The notes under the pieces were generated by a model. It was not told the DNA's origin, searched no databases, and saw only the letters and a list, made by a program, of their open reading frames with translations. A stretch of 64,000 nucleotides of DNA from Metallumcola ferriviriculae (GTDB lineage Bacteria > Bacillota > JADQBR01), in assembly GCF_035573695.1 (NCBI RefSeq), contig NZ_CP121694.1, positions 1,402,501 to 1,466,500 on the forward strand. The letters run 5' to 3'. The translations under genes and the position numbers were made by a program. Positions 43,577-52,598 of the stretch are shown here, piece by piece. Numbering within the stretch: position 1 is the stretch's first letter; the number at the start of each line of letters is the position of its first letter.

Positions 43577-44352
43577 TATTTGTCACCTTCGAAGAGAAAA
43601 CCGGTTAGGGGAGAGGAGGCTTGGGCGTATCGAGTTTTTGCGCCCATCTTTGCGAGATAACCCATACGACCAGCTTTAACTGCTAAAGAAAAAGCTTGGG
43701 CCATCTTTACCGGGTCAGCAGAAGTGGCAATGGCAGTATTGACCAACACCGCTGAAGCACCCATTTCCATGGCCTCTGCTGCGTCTGACGGTTTGCCCAG
43801 CCCAGCATCGATAATAACCGGCACCTCAATTTCATCGATAAGAATGCGTATCAGTTCCTTGGTCTTTATGCCGCGATTGGTACCAATGGGTGCACCTAGC
43901 GGCATTACCGCTGCTGCACCCGCTTCTACCATTCTTTTTGCTGCCATTAAATCAGGACTCATGTAAGGCAGTACTTTAAACCCTTCTTTAGCGAGAATTT
44001 CCGTAGCTTTGATGGTTTCTTGGTTGTCAGGCAGCAGGTACTTATTATCGGAAATAACTTCGATTTTCACCCAATTTCCCGCCCCCAATGCCCTGGCTAA
44101 GCGGGCGATCCTTACCGCTTCATCGGCATCCCGAGCACCAGAAGTGTTGGGAAGGAGAATACATCCCTTGGGGATATATTCAAGAATATTGTCCTCATCA
44201 GCACCGATGTCCACTCTGCGCAGTGCCATGGTGACAATCTGGGTTTCACAGGCATTAATTACTTTAGGTATAATCTGCTTACTGGGAAATTTACCTGTGC
44301 CGATTAATAGACGGCTGTTTAATTCTACGCCCCCGATAGAAAGAGGGTCCAT
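43576..44352 (-). CDS. thiG: Thiazole synthase ThiG
   Basis: A 258-residue TIM-barrel protein. Motifs: [13 protein letters not shown] near the N-terminus, the Schiff-base region [27 protein letters not shown] and [14 protein letters not shown]. It builds the thiazole phosphate from deoxyxylulose phosphate, dehydroglycine and ThiS thiocarboxylate. AAAGGAG precedes ATG. Second gene of the operon. Confidence 0.96.
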   Translation of the reverse strand: MDPLSIGGVELNSRLLIGTGKFPSKQIIPKVINACETQIVTMALRRVDIGADEDNILEYIPKGCILLPNTSGARDADEAVRIARLARALGAGNWVKIEVISDNKYLLPDNQETIKATEILAKEGFKVLPYMSPDLMAAKRMVEAGAAAVMPLGAPIGTNRGIKTKELIRILIDEIEVPVIIDAGLGKPSDAAEAMEMGASAVLVNTAIATSADPVKMAQAFSLAVKAGRMGYLAKMGAKTRYAQASSPLTGFLFEGDK

Positions 44353-44452
44353 ATGATCAACTCCTTTTTATAACAGTCAAAAAGCCTTAACTAAAAAAAG
44401 CGTTAACTTTGGGGAAGGCATCAACTCAATAAGGTTTATGCCCGAAATTGAC

Positions 44453-44647
44453 CTAGCCTCCTCCTACAAAACTGATAATTTCTATTTTGTCTTCGGCATC
44501 AAGAATTACTTTCTCAAAGCGTTGTGCAGAGATAATTTCCTGGTTTACTTGTACTACAACCCGTTCCGCATTTATCTTGAGTTTTTTTAACAGGGCGGAG
44601 ATAGTGGTACCTGACGGAATATTCATTTCCTTACCATTGACTATCAT
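44453..44647 (-). CDS. thiS: Sulfur carrier protein ThiS
   Basis: A 64-residue beta-grasp protein starting MIVNGKEMNIPSG and ending FVGGG, the C-terminal glycines being the site of thiocarboxylate formation (usual ThiS ends in Gly-Gly). GGAGGT precedes ATG. First gene after the TPP riboswitch. The ThiF adenylyltransferase that charges it is not encoded in this window. Confidence 0.94.
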   Translation of the reverse strand: MIVNGKEMNIPSGTTISALLKKLKINAERVVVQVNQEIISAQRFEKVILDAEDKIEIISFVGGG

Positions 44648-44725
44648 ACTATACCTCCTTTGCTTAAAATGAGTTGCACCCTCCTGCGTCAGAGCAATAT
44701 TTAATACAGGTTGTTAAAATGCGAT

Positions 44726-44760
44726 AAAAAAAGAAAAAACCTGCTGTAGAAAAGCAGGTA
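44726..44760 (-). terminator. Expression-platform terminator of TPP riboswitch
   Basis: Minus strand ACCTGC, loop, GCAGGT (44739-44759) followed by six T and further T-rich sequence, between the aptamer and thiS. Thiamine pyrophosphate would favour this terminator and stop thi transcription. Confidence 0.85.
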
Positions 44761-44771
44761 TAAAAGATTTC

Positions 44772-44857
44772 AAGCTTCCCTACGGTAGTACTAACTACAT
44801 CAGGTTAAAGGGTTAGGAAATATTTCCTTCTCAGCCAAAGGGCACCCCCAGCGGTAG
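44772..44857 (-). promoter_or_regulatory. TPP riboswitch (THI element)
   Basis: Read on the minus strand it contains GCTGGGGGTGCC, GGCTGAGA, AACCTGATGTAGTTAGTAC and CGTAGGGAAGC in the correct order, the hallmark conserved bases of the thiamine pyrophosphate aptamer. It precedes the thiS-thiG-thiH-thiD2E-thiC operon. Confidence 0.96.
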
Positions 44858-44967
44858 TATTTAATTTTATTAAATTATATCCTGAAAGTAAGGGGCTTGT
44901 AAAGAAAGTTAGTTAACTGGCAGGAAAATTTTAGTTTGTGTTGAATTTTCATTTAAAGTTTAATAAG

Positions 44968-45131
44968 ACTTATTGGTGCCCGTCATGGGAGAATAGGGAA
45001 GTTCGGCCTAATATTTAGGTAAAGGACGCGGTCCCGCCGCTGTAGTAGGGTTACGAAAGCTCCGAAACCACTGGTTTTGCCGGGAAGGGGAGTGATTAGG
45101 CAGCCCTGAGTCAGAAGACCTGCCAATAAGT
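44968..45131 (+). promoter_or_regulatory. Cobalamin riboswitch
   Basis: A P1 helix can form from ACTTATTGG (44968-44976) and CCAATAAGT (45123-45131). Inside are GGGAAGTTCGG, GACGCGGTCCCGCCGCTGT and the B12 box AGCCCTGAGTCAGAAGACCTG. It lies upstream of cblT-cblS and would switch them off when adenosylcobalamin is plentiful. Confidence 0.95.
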
Positions 45132-45182
45132 GAGATTTTAAGCCCCCGCGGAAAGGGGTGATGGAGTTTAGGATGATGGAAA

Positions 45183-45218
45183 AGTCCTTGGGAAACCAGG
45201 GGCTTTTTAATTTTTTTA
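45183..45218 (+). terminator. Cobalamin riboswitch terminator
   Basis: AAGTCCTTGG (45183-45192), GAAA, CCAGGGGCTT (~45197-45206; G-U pairs allowed) followed by a T-rich run, just before the cblT ribosome site AACGAAGGGGG. Confidence 0.85.
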
Positions 45219-45236
45219 AAACGAAGGGGGATTTAT

Positions 45237-45716
45237 ATGTTAACCAAAACCGTCACTCGTGTTGGTATTTTTGTAGCATTAAGTGTTGTAGGTGCGTTTT
45301 TAAAGGTTCCCAGCCCTACTGGAACCGTGGCATTTGATTCTGCGCCGGGGTATTTTGCCGCTGCAGCCTTCGGCGGTGCTGAAGCAGCACTGATTATATC
45401 CATCGGTCATCTAGTATCATCTGCTTTAGTGGGCTTCCCGTTGTCATTACCGATTCATTTCCTTATTGCCGTACAGATGGCGCTGTTTGCCTATCTTTTT
45501 GGGTTTTTAGTACGTAAAGTGAACGGTTATGCAGCGATAACTTTGACCACGCTGGCCAATGGAATCCTGGCGCCTCTTTCTTTGGTACCTATGAACGGGT
45601 GGCCTTTTTTCGTGGCCATGCTGCCCCCCCTGTTGGCAGCTTCCTTTGCGAATGTTTTGTTGGCGTACATTATTTATAAGTCCGTGCGGAAAGCTGGTAT
45701 AGACGTTGCCGGATAA
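45237..45716 (+). CDS. cblT: ECF transporter S component, predicted alpha-ribazole transporter CblT
   Basis: A 159-residue membrane protein with five or six helices, typical for substrate-binding S components of energy-coupling factor transporters. Motifs: AFLKVPSPTGTVAFDSAPGY and GFPLSLPIHFLIAVQ. The cobalamin riboswitch before it and the CblS-like gene after it (overlapping by 11 bases) identify it as CblT, which brings in alpha-ribazole, a lower-ligand precursor of vitamin B12. The shared ECF module (EcfA, EcfT) is not in the window. Confidence 0.88.
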   Translation: MLTKTVTRVGIFVALSVVGAFLKVPSPTGTVAFDSAPGYFAAAAFGGAEAALIISIGHLVSSALVGFPLSLPIHFLIAVQMALFAYLFGFLVRKVNGYAAITLTTLANGILAPLSLVPMNGWPFFVAMLPPLLAASFANVLLAYIIYKSVRKAGIDVAG

Positions 45717-46461
45717 TAAGCGGGTGCGTGATTTAACCCTGGTGGATTTGGGTCAGCAGACTTTGATAATAGGATGTGATTCTACCGGGGCTGTAGGCCC
45801 AAAATCCGGTGATCAGCTGCAGGTGAGCGGGGAACTGCTGGGAAGAATGATAGCTGTTGTTCCTATAATGGAAGTAATGGCCAGCGGTGCTTTACCTGTG
45901 GCTATTATAGACACGTTGAGCGTGGAGATGCATCCTACCGGGGAAAATATCCTTAATGGCATCAAGAAAAGTATTGAGGAAGCTGGGCTGCCGCTATCAC
46001 TTATTAATGGCAGTACGGAAGAAAACTTTCCTACCAGTCAGACCGGTATGGGTGTAACGGTGGTGGGCGTTGCCGAGCGGAATGATTTGAGAATCGGTTC
46101 TTCAGTGGATGGGGATATAGTTTACTTAGTGGGTAAACCTTTGGTGGGTGCGGAAGTGCTTGATAAGCCGCGTCTTGTCGCCGGTATCAAGACCCTGCGT
46201 TATTTACTGGAAGTTACAGAAATACATGAAATCCTGCCGGTAGGTTCTAAAGGTGTTGATTATGAACTTAAACTGTTGGCGATAACCGCCGGATTATCTT
46301 TTGAATATCTTCTTGGCGCCGATAAGGTAGACATGCAAAAGTCTGCCGGCCCGGCAACATGTGTGCTTGCTACCGGAGAAAGGGAGGCTGAAAGGTATTT
46401 AAAGGAATTACATTTACCGGTAACCCCCATTGCAATACTTAAACCCGATATAACGTTTTAA
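45706..46461 (+). CDS. cblS: Alpha-ribazole kinase CblS
   Basis: A 251-residue protein of the AIR-synthase/PurM-like fold (IIGCDSTGAVGPKSGD near the N-terminus is the ATP-side motif; QTGMGVTVVGVA and DIVYLVGKPLVG follow). In Geobacillus and relatives CblS phosphorylates alpha-ribazole taken up by CblT, bypassing CobT in cobalamin assembly. The TTG start lies inside the end of cblT. A terminator ends the two-gene operon. Confidence 0.86.
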   Translation: MPDNKRVRDLTLVDLGQQTLIIGCDSTGAVGPKSGDQLQVSGELLGRMIAVVPIMEVMASGALPVAIIDTLSVEMHPTGENILNGIKKSIEEAGLPLSLINGSTEENFPTSQTGMGVTVVGVAERNDLRIGSSVDGDIVYLVGKPLVGAEVLDKPRLVAGIKTLRYLLEVTEIHEILPVGSKGVDYELKLLAITAGLSFEYLLGADKVDMQKSAGPATCVLATGEREAERYLKELHLPVTPIAILKPDITF

Positions 46462-46462
46462 A

Positions 46463-46493
46463 TGAAAGGCCGTTATTGATTTGCGGCCTTTCA
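46463..46493 (+). terminator. Terminator after cblS
   Basis: TGAAAGGCC (46463-46471) and GGCCTTTCA (46484-46492) are complementary; a short AT-rich tail follows. Confidence 0.75.
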
Positions 46494-46586
46494 TAATTGT
46501 TAAAGACTATTGGGAAATGGTATTATAATGGTAATTAATGATTTGTAAAATAAAATTCAAGTTTTAAGTGTTTTAGGAGGAGACTA

Positions 46587-46832
46587 ATGCAATTTGACCG
46601 GGAAATTGACCTTAAAGGTGAAGAATGCCCAATGCCATTTGTGAGGAGTAAACTGGAACTTGAAGAGATGGAGCTGGGGCAGGTGCTGCGGGTAATTGTG
46701 GATTATTCGCCGGCAGTGGATAATGTGCCTAAGAGCCTAGAAATTCAGGGGGAAAAGGTGTTAAGTGTAAATAAGATCAATGATACTGATTGGGAGATTA
46801 TAGTGAAGAAGACGTATGAACCTGGTAATTAA
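46587..46832 (+). CDS. TusA/SirA-family sulfurtransferase-like protein
   Basis: An 81-residue protein with the TusA signature DLKGEECPMPFVRSK, whose Cys (~14) carries persulfide sulfur. TusA family proteins pass sulfur to tRNA thiolation, molybdenum/tungsten cofactor or selenium pathways. AGGAGGAG precedes ATG. It lies upstream of a DUF362 gene. Given the AOR and the Sec-MsrA in the window, a link to cofactor sulfur or selenium is possible but not shown. Confidence 0.88.
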   Translation: MQFDREIDLKGEECPMPFVRSKLELEEMELGQVLRVIVDYSPAVDNVPKSLEIQGEKVLSVNKINDTDWEIIVKKTYEPGN

Positions 46833-46952
46833 TATGGGATTTTTTAATGTACGGGAAATTATGGGGTATGGATAATTTTCTATTAGATGCCGAGAGGCAT
46901 GAAATGTTTTTGTTCAGAGGGGGTGTTGCGTATTTTACGGGGAGGAGCATGG

Positions 46953-48074
46953 ATGGATAAACTTTACGTGATGTATGGGGATCAAGCCGAAGAAATGGCC
47001 GTTAAAATTATGTCTGCTCTAGATGTTCAGCAGGATATTGCCCAGCTTGGCAGGCAGAATCCCCTGATCGGTATCAAACCTAATCTGGTGGTTTCTCAAC
47101 CGGCACACTGGGGTGCTACTACCTCGCCGGAGTTAGTACGGGGTGTAATAAAGTACTTACATGAATATGGCTACAAAAATATAATTATTTTGGAAAGTGC
47201 ATGGGTGGGAGATAATACTGAGGACGCTTTTCGGGTTTGCGGCTACAAGGATATCAGCGAGGATTTTGGGGTGGAACTGATCGACCTGAAAAAAGATAAA
47301 GCCCAAGAACTTGACGTAGAGGGTATGAAAATAAATGTATGCGGTAAGGCTTTAGGAGTAGACTACCTTATTAATATGCCGGTGCTTAAAGCACACTGCC
47401 AGACAAAAATGACCTGTGCATTGAAAAACCTAAAAGGCTGCATCCCGGATAAAGAAAAGAGACGCTTTCACACCATGGGACTTCACCGACCTATTGCTGC
47501 ATTGAATAAGGTTATAAAGACAAATTTGGTAGTGGTAGATGGCATTGTGGGCGACCTCACTTATGAAGGGGGTGGTAACCCGGTGCAGATGAACCGGGTA
47601 ATTGCCGGTACGGACCCGGTGATGGTGGATACATATGCAGCGGAATTGATAGGCTACCAGGTTGATGACATTCCTTATATAGGTATGGCGGAAGAATTAG
47701 GTGTAGGTTCTGCGCAATTAGTTAGGGAAGATATTGATGAATTGAATTGCCTTGGTGATGCGCCGGCAGTAGGAGAAATTTTGGCCAGCCAAGAGGCGGA
47801 CCGATTAGCTTACTGGGTTTTGGAGCAAAAGGCCTGCTCAGCTTGTTACAGCAGCTTAATTCACGCATTGCAGCGTCTTAAAGATAAAGGCAACCTGGAA
47901 CAGTTAACAGAAAAGGTTTACGTCGGTCAGGGATTTAAGGGGAAGGAAAAGAGTGGTATCGGTGTGGGTACATGTACAGGAAAGTTGACTAAAAATGTGA
48001 CCGGATGTCCGCCTACTGCTAAAAATATTGTTTCTTTTTTGGAAGCATATTTAATGGCAGGGAACCAAAGTTAG
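46953..48074 (+). CDS. DUF362 domain protein
   Basis: A 373-residue protein with the DUF362 pattern: IGIKPNLVV near the N-terminus, INMPVLKAHCQTKMTCALKN, VDGIVGDLTYEGGGNPV and a later segment with cysteines (CSACYSS, GTCTGKLTKNVTGCPP) that may hold an iron-sulfur cluster. Function of the family is not established. ATG 46953 follows ACGGGGAGGAG; a longer open frame starting at 46887 has no ribosome site. Confidence 0.82.
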   Translation: MDKLYVMYGDQAEEMAVKIMSALDVQQDIAQLGRQNPLIGIKPNLVVSQPAHWGATTSPELVRGVIKYLHEYGYKNIIILESAWVGDNTEDAFRVCGYKDISEDFGVELIDLKKDKAQELDVEGMKINVCGKALGVDYLINMPVLKAHCQTKMTCALKNLKGCIPDKEKRRFHTMGLHRPIAALNKVIKTNLVVVDGIVGDLTYEGGGNPVQMNRVIAGTDPVMVDTYAAELIGYQVDDIPYIGMAEELGVGSAQLVREDIDELNCLGDAPAVGEILASQEADRLAYWVLEQKACSACYSSLIHALQRLKDKGNLEQLTEKVYVGQGFKGKEKSGIGVGTCTGKLTKNVTGCPPTAKNIVSFLEAYLMAGNQS

Positions 48075-48129
48075 GTAAAAATATTTAAAGGATTTATTAT
48101 TCTTATCAAGAATATGGGGCTAGTGGGAG

Positions 48130-48474
48130 GTGAATATCATTAGTTTAGACACGAAAGCAAAGGAATTTGCACAGGCAGTTAAGGAAACAGAAGAGTATTC
48201 CAACCTAAATGCGGCTCAAGCTCGAATTAAGCTGGACCCGGTGGCCCAGGAATTGATAAATGAACTGGAAGAAAGCCAGCGGCGCATCCAAGAGGGTCAA
48301 GCCCAAGGACAACAGGTGAATAGTGAGGTGCAGAGTTTCCAACTTCTGCAGCAGAAAGCTATGGCCAATGAGACGCTAAAGCGTTTTTTCCAGGCTCAAC
48401 AGGATTTTAGTAAGGTGATGGAAGAAGCTAACCAGATCATCACCAACGAACTATTTGGTCAAATTAGTTCTTAA
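48130..48474 (+). CDS. YlbF family protein
   Basis: A 114-residue helical protein: FAQAVKETEEYSNLNAAQAR, followed by a Gln-rich helix and FFQAQQDFSKVMEEANQII. This matches the YlbF/YmcA family that, in Bacillus, forms the Y-complex with YaaT and affects RNase Y and the phosphorelay to Spo0A. The GTG start follows GGGAG. A terminator follows its stop. Confidence 0.85.
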   Translation: MNIISLDTKAKEFAQAVKETEEYSNLNAAQARIKLDPVAQELINELEESQRRIQEGQAQGQQVNSEVQSFQLLQQKAMANETLKRFFQAQQDFSKVMEEANQIITNELFGQISS

Positions 48475-48484
48475 TTTATTCAAT

Positions 48485-48527
48485 AAAAAAACCGCGTCCC
48501 TTTAGTTAGGGCACGCGGTTTTTTTAA
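48485..48527. terminator. Bidirectional terminator
   Basis: AAAAAACCGCGT and ACGCGGTTTTTT flank an inner stem GTCCC/GGGC, with A-run and T-run, between the convergent YlbF and SHOCT genes. Confidence 0.88.
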
Positions 48528-48556
48528 ACCAAAAAATATAATTTTGGTAGGGCGGG

Positions 48557-48808
48557 CTATTTCTTTTTGAGGTTGCTGCGGATTGTATTAAGTTCTTCGT
48601 CAGAGATTTCTCCCCGAGCATATCTCTCTTCGGCAATTTCTATCGCGCCCATATGACCGGTCTTTTGCTGTACGCCGCCGGATTGGACAGCGGCCCGAAC
48701 AGCCCAGTAGATGATCAATCCGATTATTAGCAAAGGTACTAACATATAGAAAATGCCTAATAAACCCGCACCGTAGCCCATACCGTAGCCACCCATCATA
48801 TCAATCAC
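48557..48808 (-). CDS. SHOCT-domain small membrane protein
   Basis: An 83-residue protein: a Gly/Tyr/Met-rich start, one hydrophobic helix (~14-37) and a C-terminal SHOCT motif (ERYARGEISDEELNTIRSNL). SHOCT domains are short oligomerisation modules. GGGGAG lies upstream of ATG. Function unknown. Confidence 0.82.
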   Translation of the reverse strand: MIDMMGGYGMGYGAGLLGIFYMLVPLLIIGLIIYWAVRAAVQSGGVQQKTGHMGAIEIAEERYARGEISDEELNTIRSNLKKK

Positions 48809-48969
48809 TCCCCTTAGATTTTCTATTATAGTAATTAGTCTATCAACAACTTGTGATAAAAATGTGGAGTTTATTTGATTAAATTATGTAGTTTGCTCAA
48901 GTTAACTGCTTGAGTAAAGCATCTATTTGGTATACTATGGAAAAAAAGTTTGGTAGTAACGAGGTAATT

Positions 48970-51819
48970 ATGGACCGAAGTAAGATTAAAAAATTTGCCT
49001 ATAAGGCGAAAAGAAGAATATTGGCGCATACTGACCGGGGCATAGCTTTGCGATGGTATACCTACTTTACTGTGTGGTATTTCATAAGAACAAACGGTTA
49101 TCTTCCCGGCAAGGTGGATTTTTTGCCTAGGCAAATTCCTGTGGAGGAATTTATTGCTGATTGTTCCCGACTAGAGGGCCTCTTCCCCAGGTTGTTTACC
49201 GGACAGAGGGAAGCACTGGCTTCATTTCCTCAAGCATTGCTGAGCGCACAAGGTTGTTTAATGGATCTGGCAGGGGAGTTAGAGGAAACTGATTGGAATA
49301 GTGTGGAAACAATCGGCTGGTTTTACCAGTTTTTTATGGCGGATAGGCAAAAAGAGCTGTTAGGTATCAATAAGGGCCCGGTTAAGAAAGCTGATTTACC
49401 CGTAGCCACTCAGCTATTTACTCCTGATTGGCTAGTAAGATATATGGTAGAAAATTCGGTAGGGCGGCTCTGGTTAGCGGGGAACCCCCGCCACCCATTG
49501 AGAAGCAAATGGCTTTACTTGATTGAACCGTTACAGGGCAGCCAAGGCTTCTTTTCAGAGGGCAGATTACTGCCGGAAAATATTAGAATACTTGATCCTG
49601 CCTGTGGCTGTGGACATATTCTGGTATATGCTTTTGACGTACTTTATGACATTTACCTTGCTGATGGTTATGCTGCTGAAAATATTCCCCGATTAATCCT
49701 AAAAAATAATCTATCCGGCATGGACATTGATGAGCATGCCGTATCGCTGGCGAGTTTTGCCCTGTCAATCAAGGCAGCTGAAAAAAAGGCCCGGAATTTG
49801 GAGGAAGAATTAAAGCCCGATGTATATGCTTTTCAAGAACCTGGTGGGCTAGGTGATGAAGATATCCGAAAATTTTCGGGTGCCGGCGGGGACGGGCCGC
49901 TGCAAAAGGTAAAGGATTTATTGGATGTGTTTAGTAATGCTAAAGGGTACGGGTCTATGCTCGATGTGGCTCAGATGGATATTCCCTTTCTCGTCCGGCG
50001 GTTGGCGGTAACGGATCCTGTCGTGGCAAGTAAATTTGCGCCTTTGGTGAAGCAGGCTGAAATATTGGCAAGTCAATACCATGCTGTAATTACCAATCCC
50101 CCCTACCTGAACCGTAAAGCGATGGATAAAGACATGAAACAGTTTGTCAGCACAAATTGGTATGATGTCCAGGCAGATCTGTTTGCAGTGTTTATGAAAA
50201 AATGTTGTCTGATGACTGTTGCAGGCGGTTATACGGCTATGATGGCACCTTTCGTATGGATGTTCATCAAATCTTATGAAAAACTTCGTCGCTTCTTAAT
50301 TGATGAACATAACATTAGCAGTTTGGTCCAATTGGAGTATTCGGCATTTGAAGAGGCCACTGTCCCAATTTGTGCTTTCGTTATTCATAATCAACCGGGC
50401 CATACCCAAGGGACCTATATCAGATTGGCAGACTTTAAAGGTGCGCCGCTTCAGCAGGTGAAAACTTTAGCAGCGACCAAAAATTCTGCAGTGTCCTATC
50501 GTTATACAGCTGACACCAGCAAATTTAAAAAAATCCCCGGCTGCCCCATTGCCTACTGGGTGTCGGACAAAATTGGGGCAGTTTTTAAGACGGCGCCGCC
50601 CCTGGAGCAGACAGTGCCCCCCCGACAGGGTTTGGCTACCGGTGATAACGATACTTTTTTGCGTTATTGGTGGGAAGTAAGCCGGGACGAAATTGCCTTT
50701 GGCTGTCGTGACAGCCAAGATGCAAGGGACAGTGAAAAAGAATGGTTTCCTTATAATAAAGGCGGCTCATATCGCAAATGGTACGGCAACAATTATCACG
50801 TCATTAACTGGCATAATAACGGTCAAGAACTAAAAGAGTCACCCCGATCGGTAATTCGTAATGAGGCCTTTTATTTTCAACCGGGAATTACCTGGTCTTT
50901 TGTCAGCTCAGCTAGGTTTGCTGCCCGGGCATCGGATACTGGTTTCCTCTTTGATGTGGGCGGTTCGTCAGTTTTTCCAGGGGTGGAGGATGCATATTAT
51001 CTCTTGGCATTTTTAAATTCCACGGTTGCGGCTGAATTTCTGCAAATTCTCAATCCAACCCTTAATTTTCAAGTTGGTAACATTGCAAAGCTGCCATTAA
51101 TAGTGAGCACGAACAAAAGAAAGAAAGAAAGAATCAACCAGCTGGTACGTGATAATATAGCAATAGTTAAAGTGGACTGGGATTCTATGGAGGTGTCTTG
51201 GGACTTTCAAGGGCATCCGTTGATAATTGCAGGAGATAAAGAGACCGCCATTGAAGAGAAATACCATGACCGGGTAAAGCATATCATTAACCAGTTAAAT
51301 CGTCTGAGGCAAAATGAACAGGAGCTTAATGAATTGTTTCTAGATATTTACCGTATACCGGGGCGAATGCGGCATGAAATTGCGAAACAAGAAATTTGCT
51401 TGGCTGCGCCGGATAAATTAAAAGAGGTTAAGTCATTATGCTCCTATGCAGTGGGCTGTATTTTAGGACGGTTCGCATTGCCGGCGCGAAATAGCTATAA
51501 TGCGGCGGATTTTTCCGTGACTGACGGGCAGGTCTCGCTAATGGGTAAGACGAATGGTCTCACTGATATGATGGCAGGGTTCGATGTTTTTCTGTCAGCT
51601 GTTTTCGGTAGAAGCACTTTGAATAGGAATCTTGACTTTATTGGCAGGACATTAGGAATTGATGAGGGGGAAAGTTCCAGGCAGCGAATTCGGCGATATT
51701 TTGTAAAAGAATTTTACCCTGAGCACTTTTCACTTTATCGAAAGCGTCCGATTTATCATTTATCCCGCGACAGAAATGATGCGGTGCTGACCTACCGGGG
51801 AGGAAAAATAAGGAACTAA
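48970..51819 (+). CDS. PglX-like N6-adenine DNA methyltransferase, orphan
   Basis: A 949-residue protein with an N-terminal helical region (~1-150), the ATQLFTPDWLVRYMVENSVG segment typical of BREX PglX and Eco57I-type methylases (~160), SAM motif I LDPACGCGHILVYAFD (~205-220), catalytic NPPYLNR (~376-382) and a C-terminal target-recognition region. The brxA, brxB, brxC, pglZ, brxL and restriction nuclease genes of a BREX or R-M locus are absent within 10 kb on either side. ATG 48970 follows ACGAGG; the longer frame from 48910 lacks a site. Specificity is unknown. Confidence 0.85.
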   Translation: MDRSKIKKFAYKAKRRILAHTDRGIALRWYTYFTVWYFIRTNGYLPGKVDFLPRQIPVEEFIADCSRLEGLFPRLFTGQREALASFPQALLSAQGCLMDLAGELEETDWNSVETIGWFYQFFMADRQKELLGINKGPVKKADLPVATQLFTPDWLVRYMVENSVGRLWLAGNPRHPLRSKWLYLIEPLQGSQGFFSEGRLLPENIRILDPACGCGHILVYAFDVLYDIYLADGYAAENIPRLILKNNLSGMDIDEHAVSLASFALSIKAAEKKARNLEEELKPDVYAFQEPGGLGDEDIRKFSGAGGDGPLQKVKDLLDVFSNAKGYGSMLDVAQMDIPFLVRRLAVTDPVVASKFAPLVKQAEILASQYHAVITNPPYLNRKAMDKDMKQFVSTNWYDVQADLFAVFMKKCCLMTVAGGYTAMMAPFVWMFIKSYEKLRRFLIDEHNISSLVQLEYSAFEEATVPICAFVIHNQPGHTQGTYIRLADFKGAPLQQVKTLAATKNSAVSYRYTADTSKFKKIPGCPIAYWVSDKIGAVFKTAPPLEQTVPPRQGLATGDNDTFLRYWWEVSRDEIAFGCRDSQDARDSEKEWFPYNKGGSYRKWYGNNYHVINWHNNGQELKESPRSVIRNEAFYFQPGITWSFVSSARFAARASDTGFLFDVGGSSVFPGVEDAYYLLAFLNSTVAAEFLQILNPTLNFQVGNIAKLPLIVSTNKRKKERINQLVRDNIAIVKVDWDSMEVSWDFQGHPLIIAGDKETAIEEKYHDRVKHIINQLNRLRQNEQELNELFLDIYRIPGRMRHEIAKQEICLAAPDKLKEVKSLCSYAVGCILGRFALPARNSYNAADFSVTDGQVSLMGKTNGLTDMMAGFDVFLSAVFGRSTLNRNLDFIGRTLGIDEGESSRQRIRRYFVKEFYPEHFSLYRKRPIYHLSRDRNDAVLTYRGGKIRN

Positions 51820-51986
51820 GCTAAAAAGGCTCTTCATGTTATTATAAATAAATGAGAGACAGAAAATAAATGGAATAAAGAAAAAAATTTCCGAAAGAGG
51901 CAGGAAATGGCGTGACAATGGAGAATGATATGGTAATAAAAGGGAACATATGTACGGAAAGTAAATTTTGAACAGGAGGTAATTAG

Positions 51987-52424
51987 ATGCTTAACAAGGT
52001 AATTCTCATCGGCAGACTAACTCGGGACCCGGAATTGAGGTATACCCAAAGCGGAGTGGCATTGGCAACGTTTACTTTAGCGGTGGACCGCCCCTTTACC
52101 AGCAATAGCGGGGAACGTGAGGCAGATTTTATTCGTGTGGTCACCTGGAGAAAGCTTGCTGAGGTATGTGCAAATAACCTTGGTAAAGGACGATTGGTTG
52201 CAGTAGAAGGAAGAATTCAGGTACGTTCTTATCAAGACCAGGAAGGTCAGAATAAGATTATGACTGAGGTTGTAGGTGAAAATGTACGTTTCTTGGATTG
52301 GCCTAAAGATGGCCAACAGAACCAGCAAAACCAACAGAACCAGCAGCAAGGCCCGGGGGAGCAGAAGTCCAATGATGAACCCGACTGGGGACAGCAGGTC
52401 CCGCCGGATGATGTACCTTTCTAA
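51987..52424 (+). CDS. ssb: Single-stranded DNA-binding protein
   Basis: A 145-residue protein with an OB fold (~1-105; MLNKVILIGRLTRDPELRY start), a Gln/Asn-rich linker and the acidic C-terminal tip DDVPF that binds partner proteins. ACAGGAGGT precedes ATG. In most Firmicutes ssb sits between rpsF and rpsR; this copy is alone after a methylase, so it may be a secondary paralogue. Confidence 0.95.
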   Translation: MLNKVILIGRLTRDPELRYTQSGVALATFTLAVDRPFTSNSGEREADFIRVVTWRKLAEVCANNLGKGRLVAVEGRIQVRSYQDQEGQNKIMTEVVGENVRFLDWPKDGQQNQQNQQNQQQGPGEQKSNDEPDWGQQVPPDDVPF

Positions 52425-52446
52425 AACGAATTAATAAATAAGAAAA

Positions 52447-52484
52447 ACCCGCGGGCTTGTTGCAAGCTGCGCGGGTACTTTTTG
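52447..52484 (+). terminator. Terminator after ssb
   Basis: ACCCGCG (52447-52453) and CGCGGGT (52470-52476), with an inner GCTTG/CAAGC stem, followed by ACTTTTT. Confidence 0.8.
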
Positions 52485-52598
52485 TTCAGAAGCTGAGCTA
52501 ATATATAATGCGATTTTTATAGCTTTGTTAAGCTGTTGAGCCTGCGCACTAATCGCCACGGGGCAGGAAAACCGCACGCCGGGTAATGCGGCTCATAG

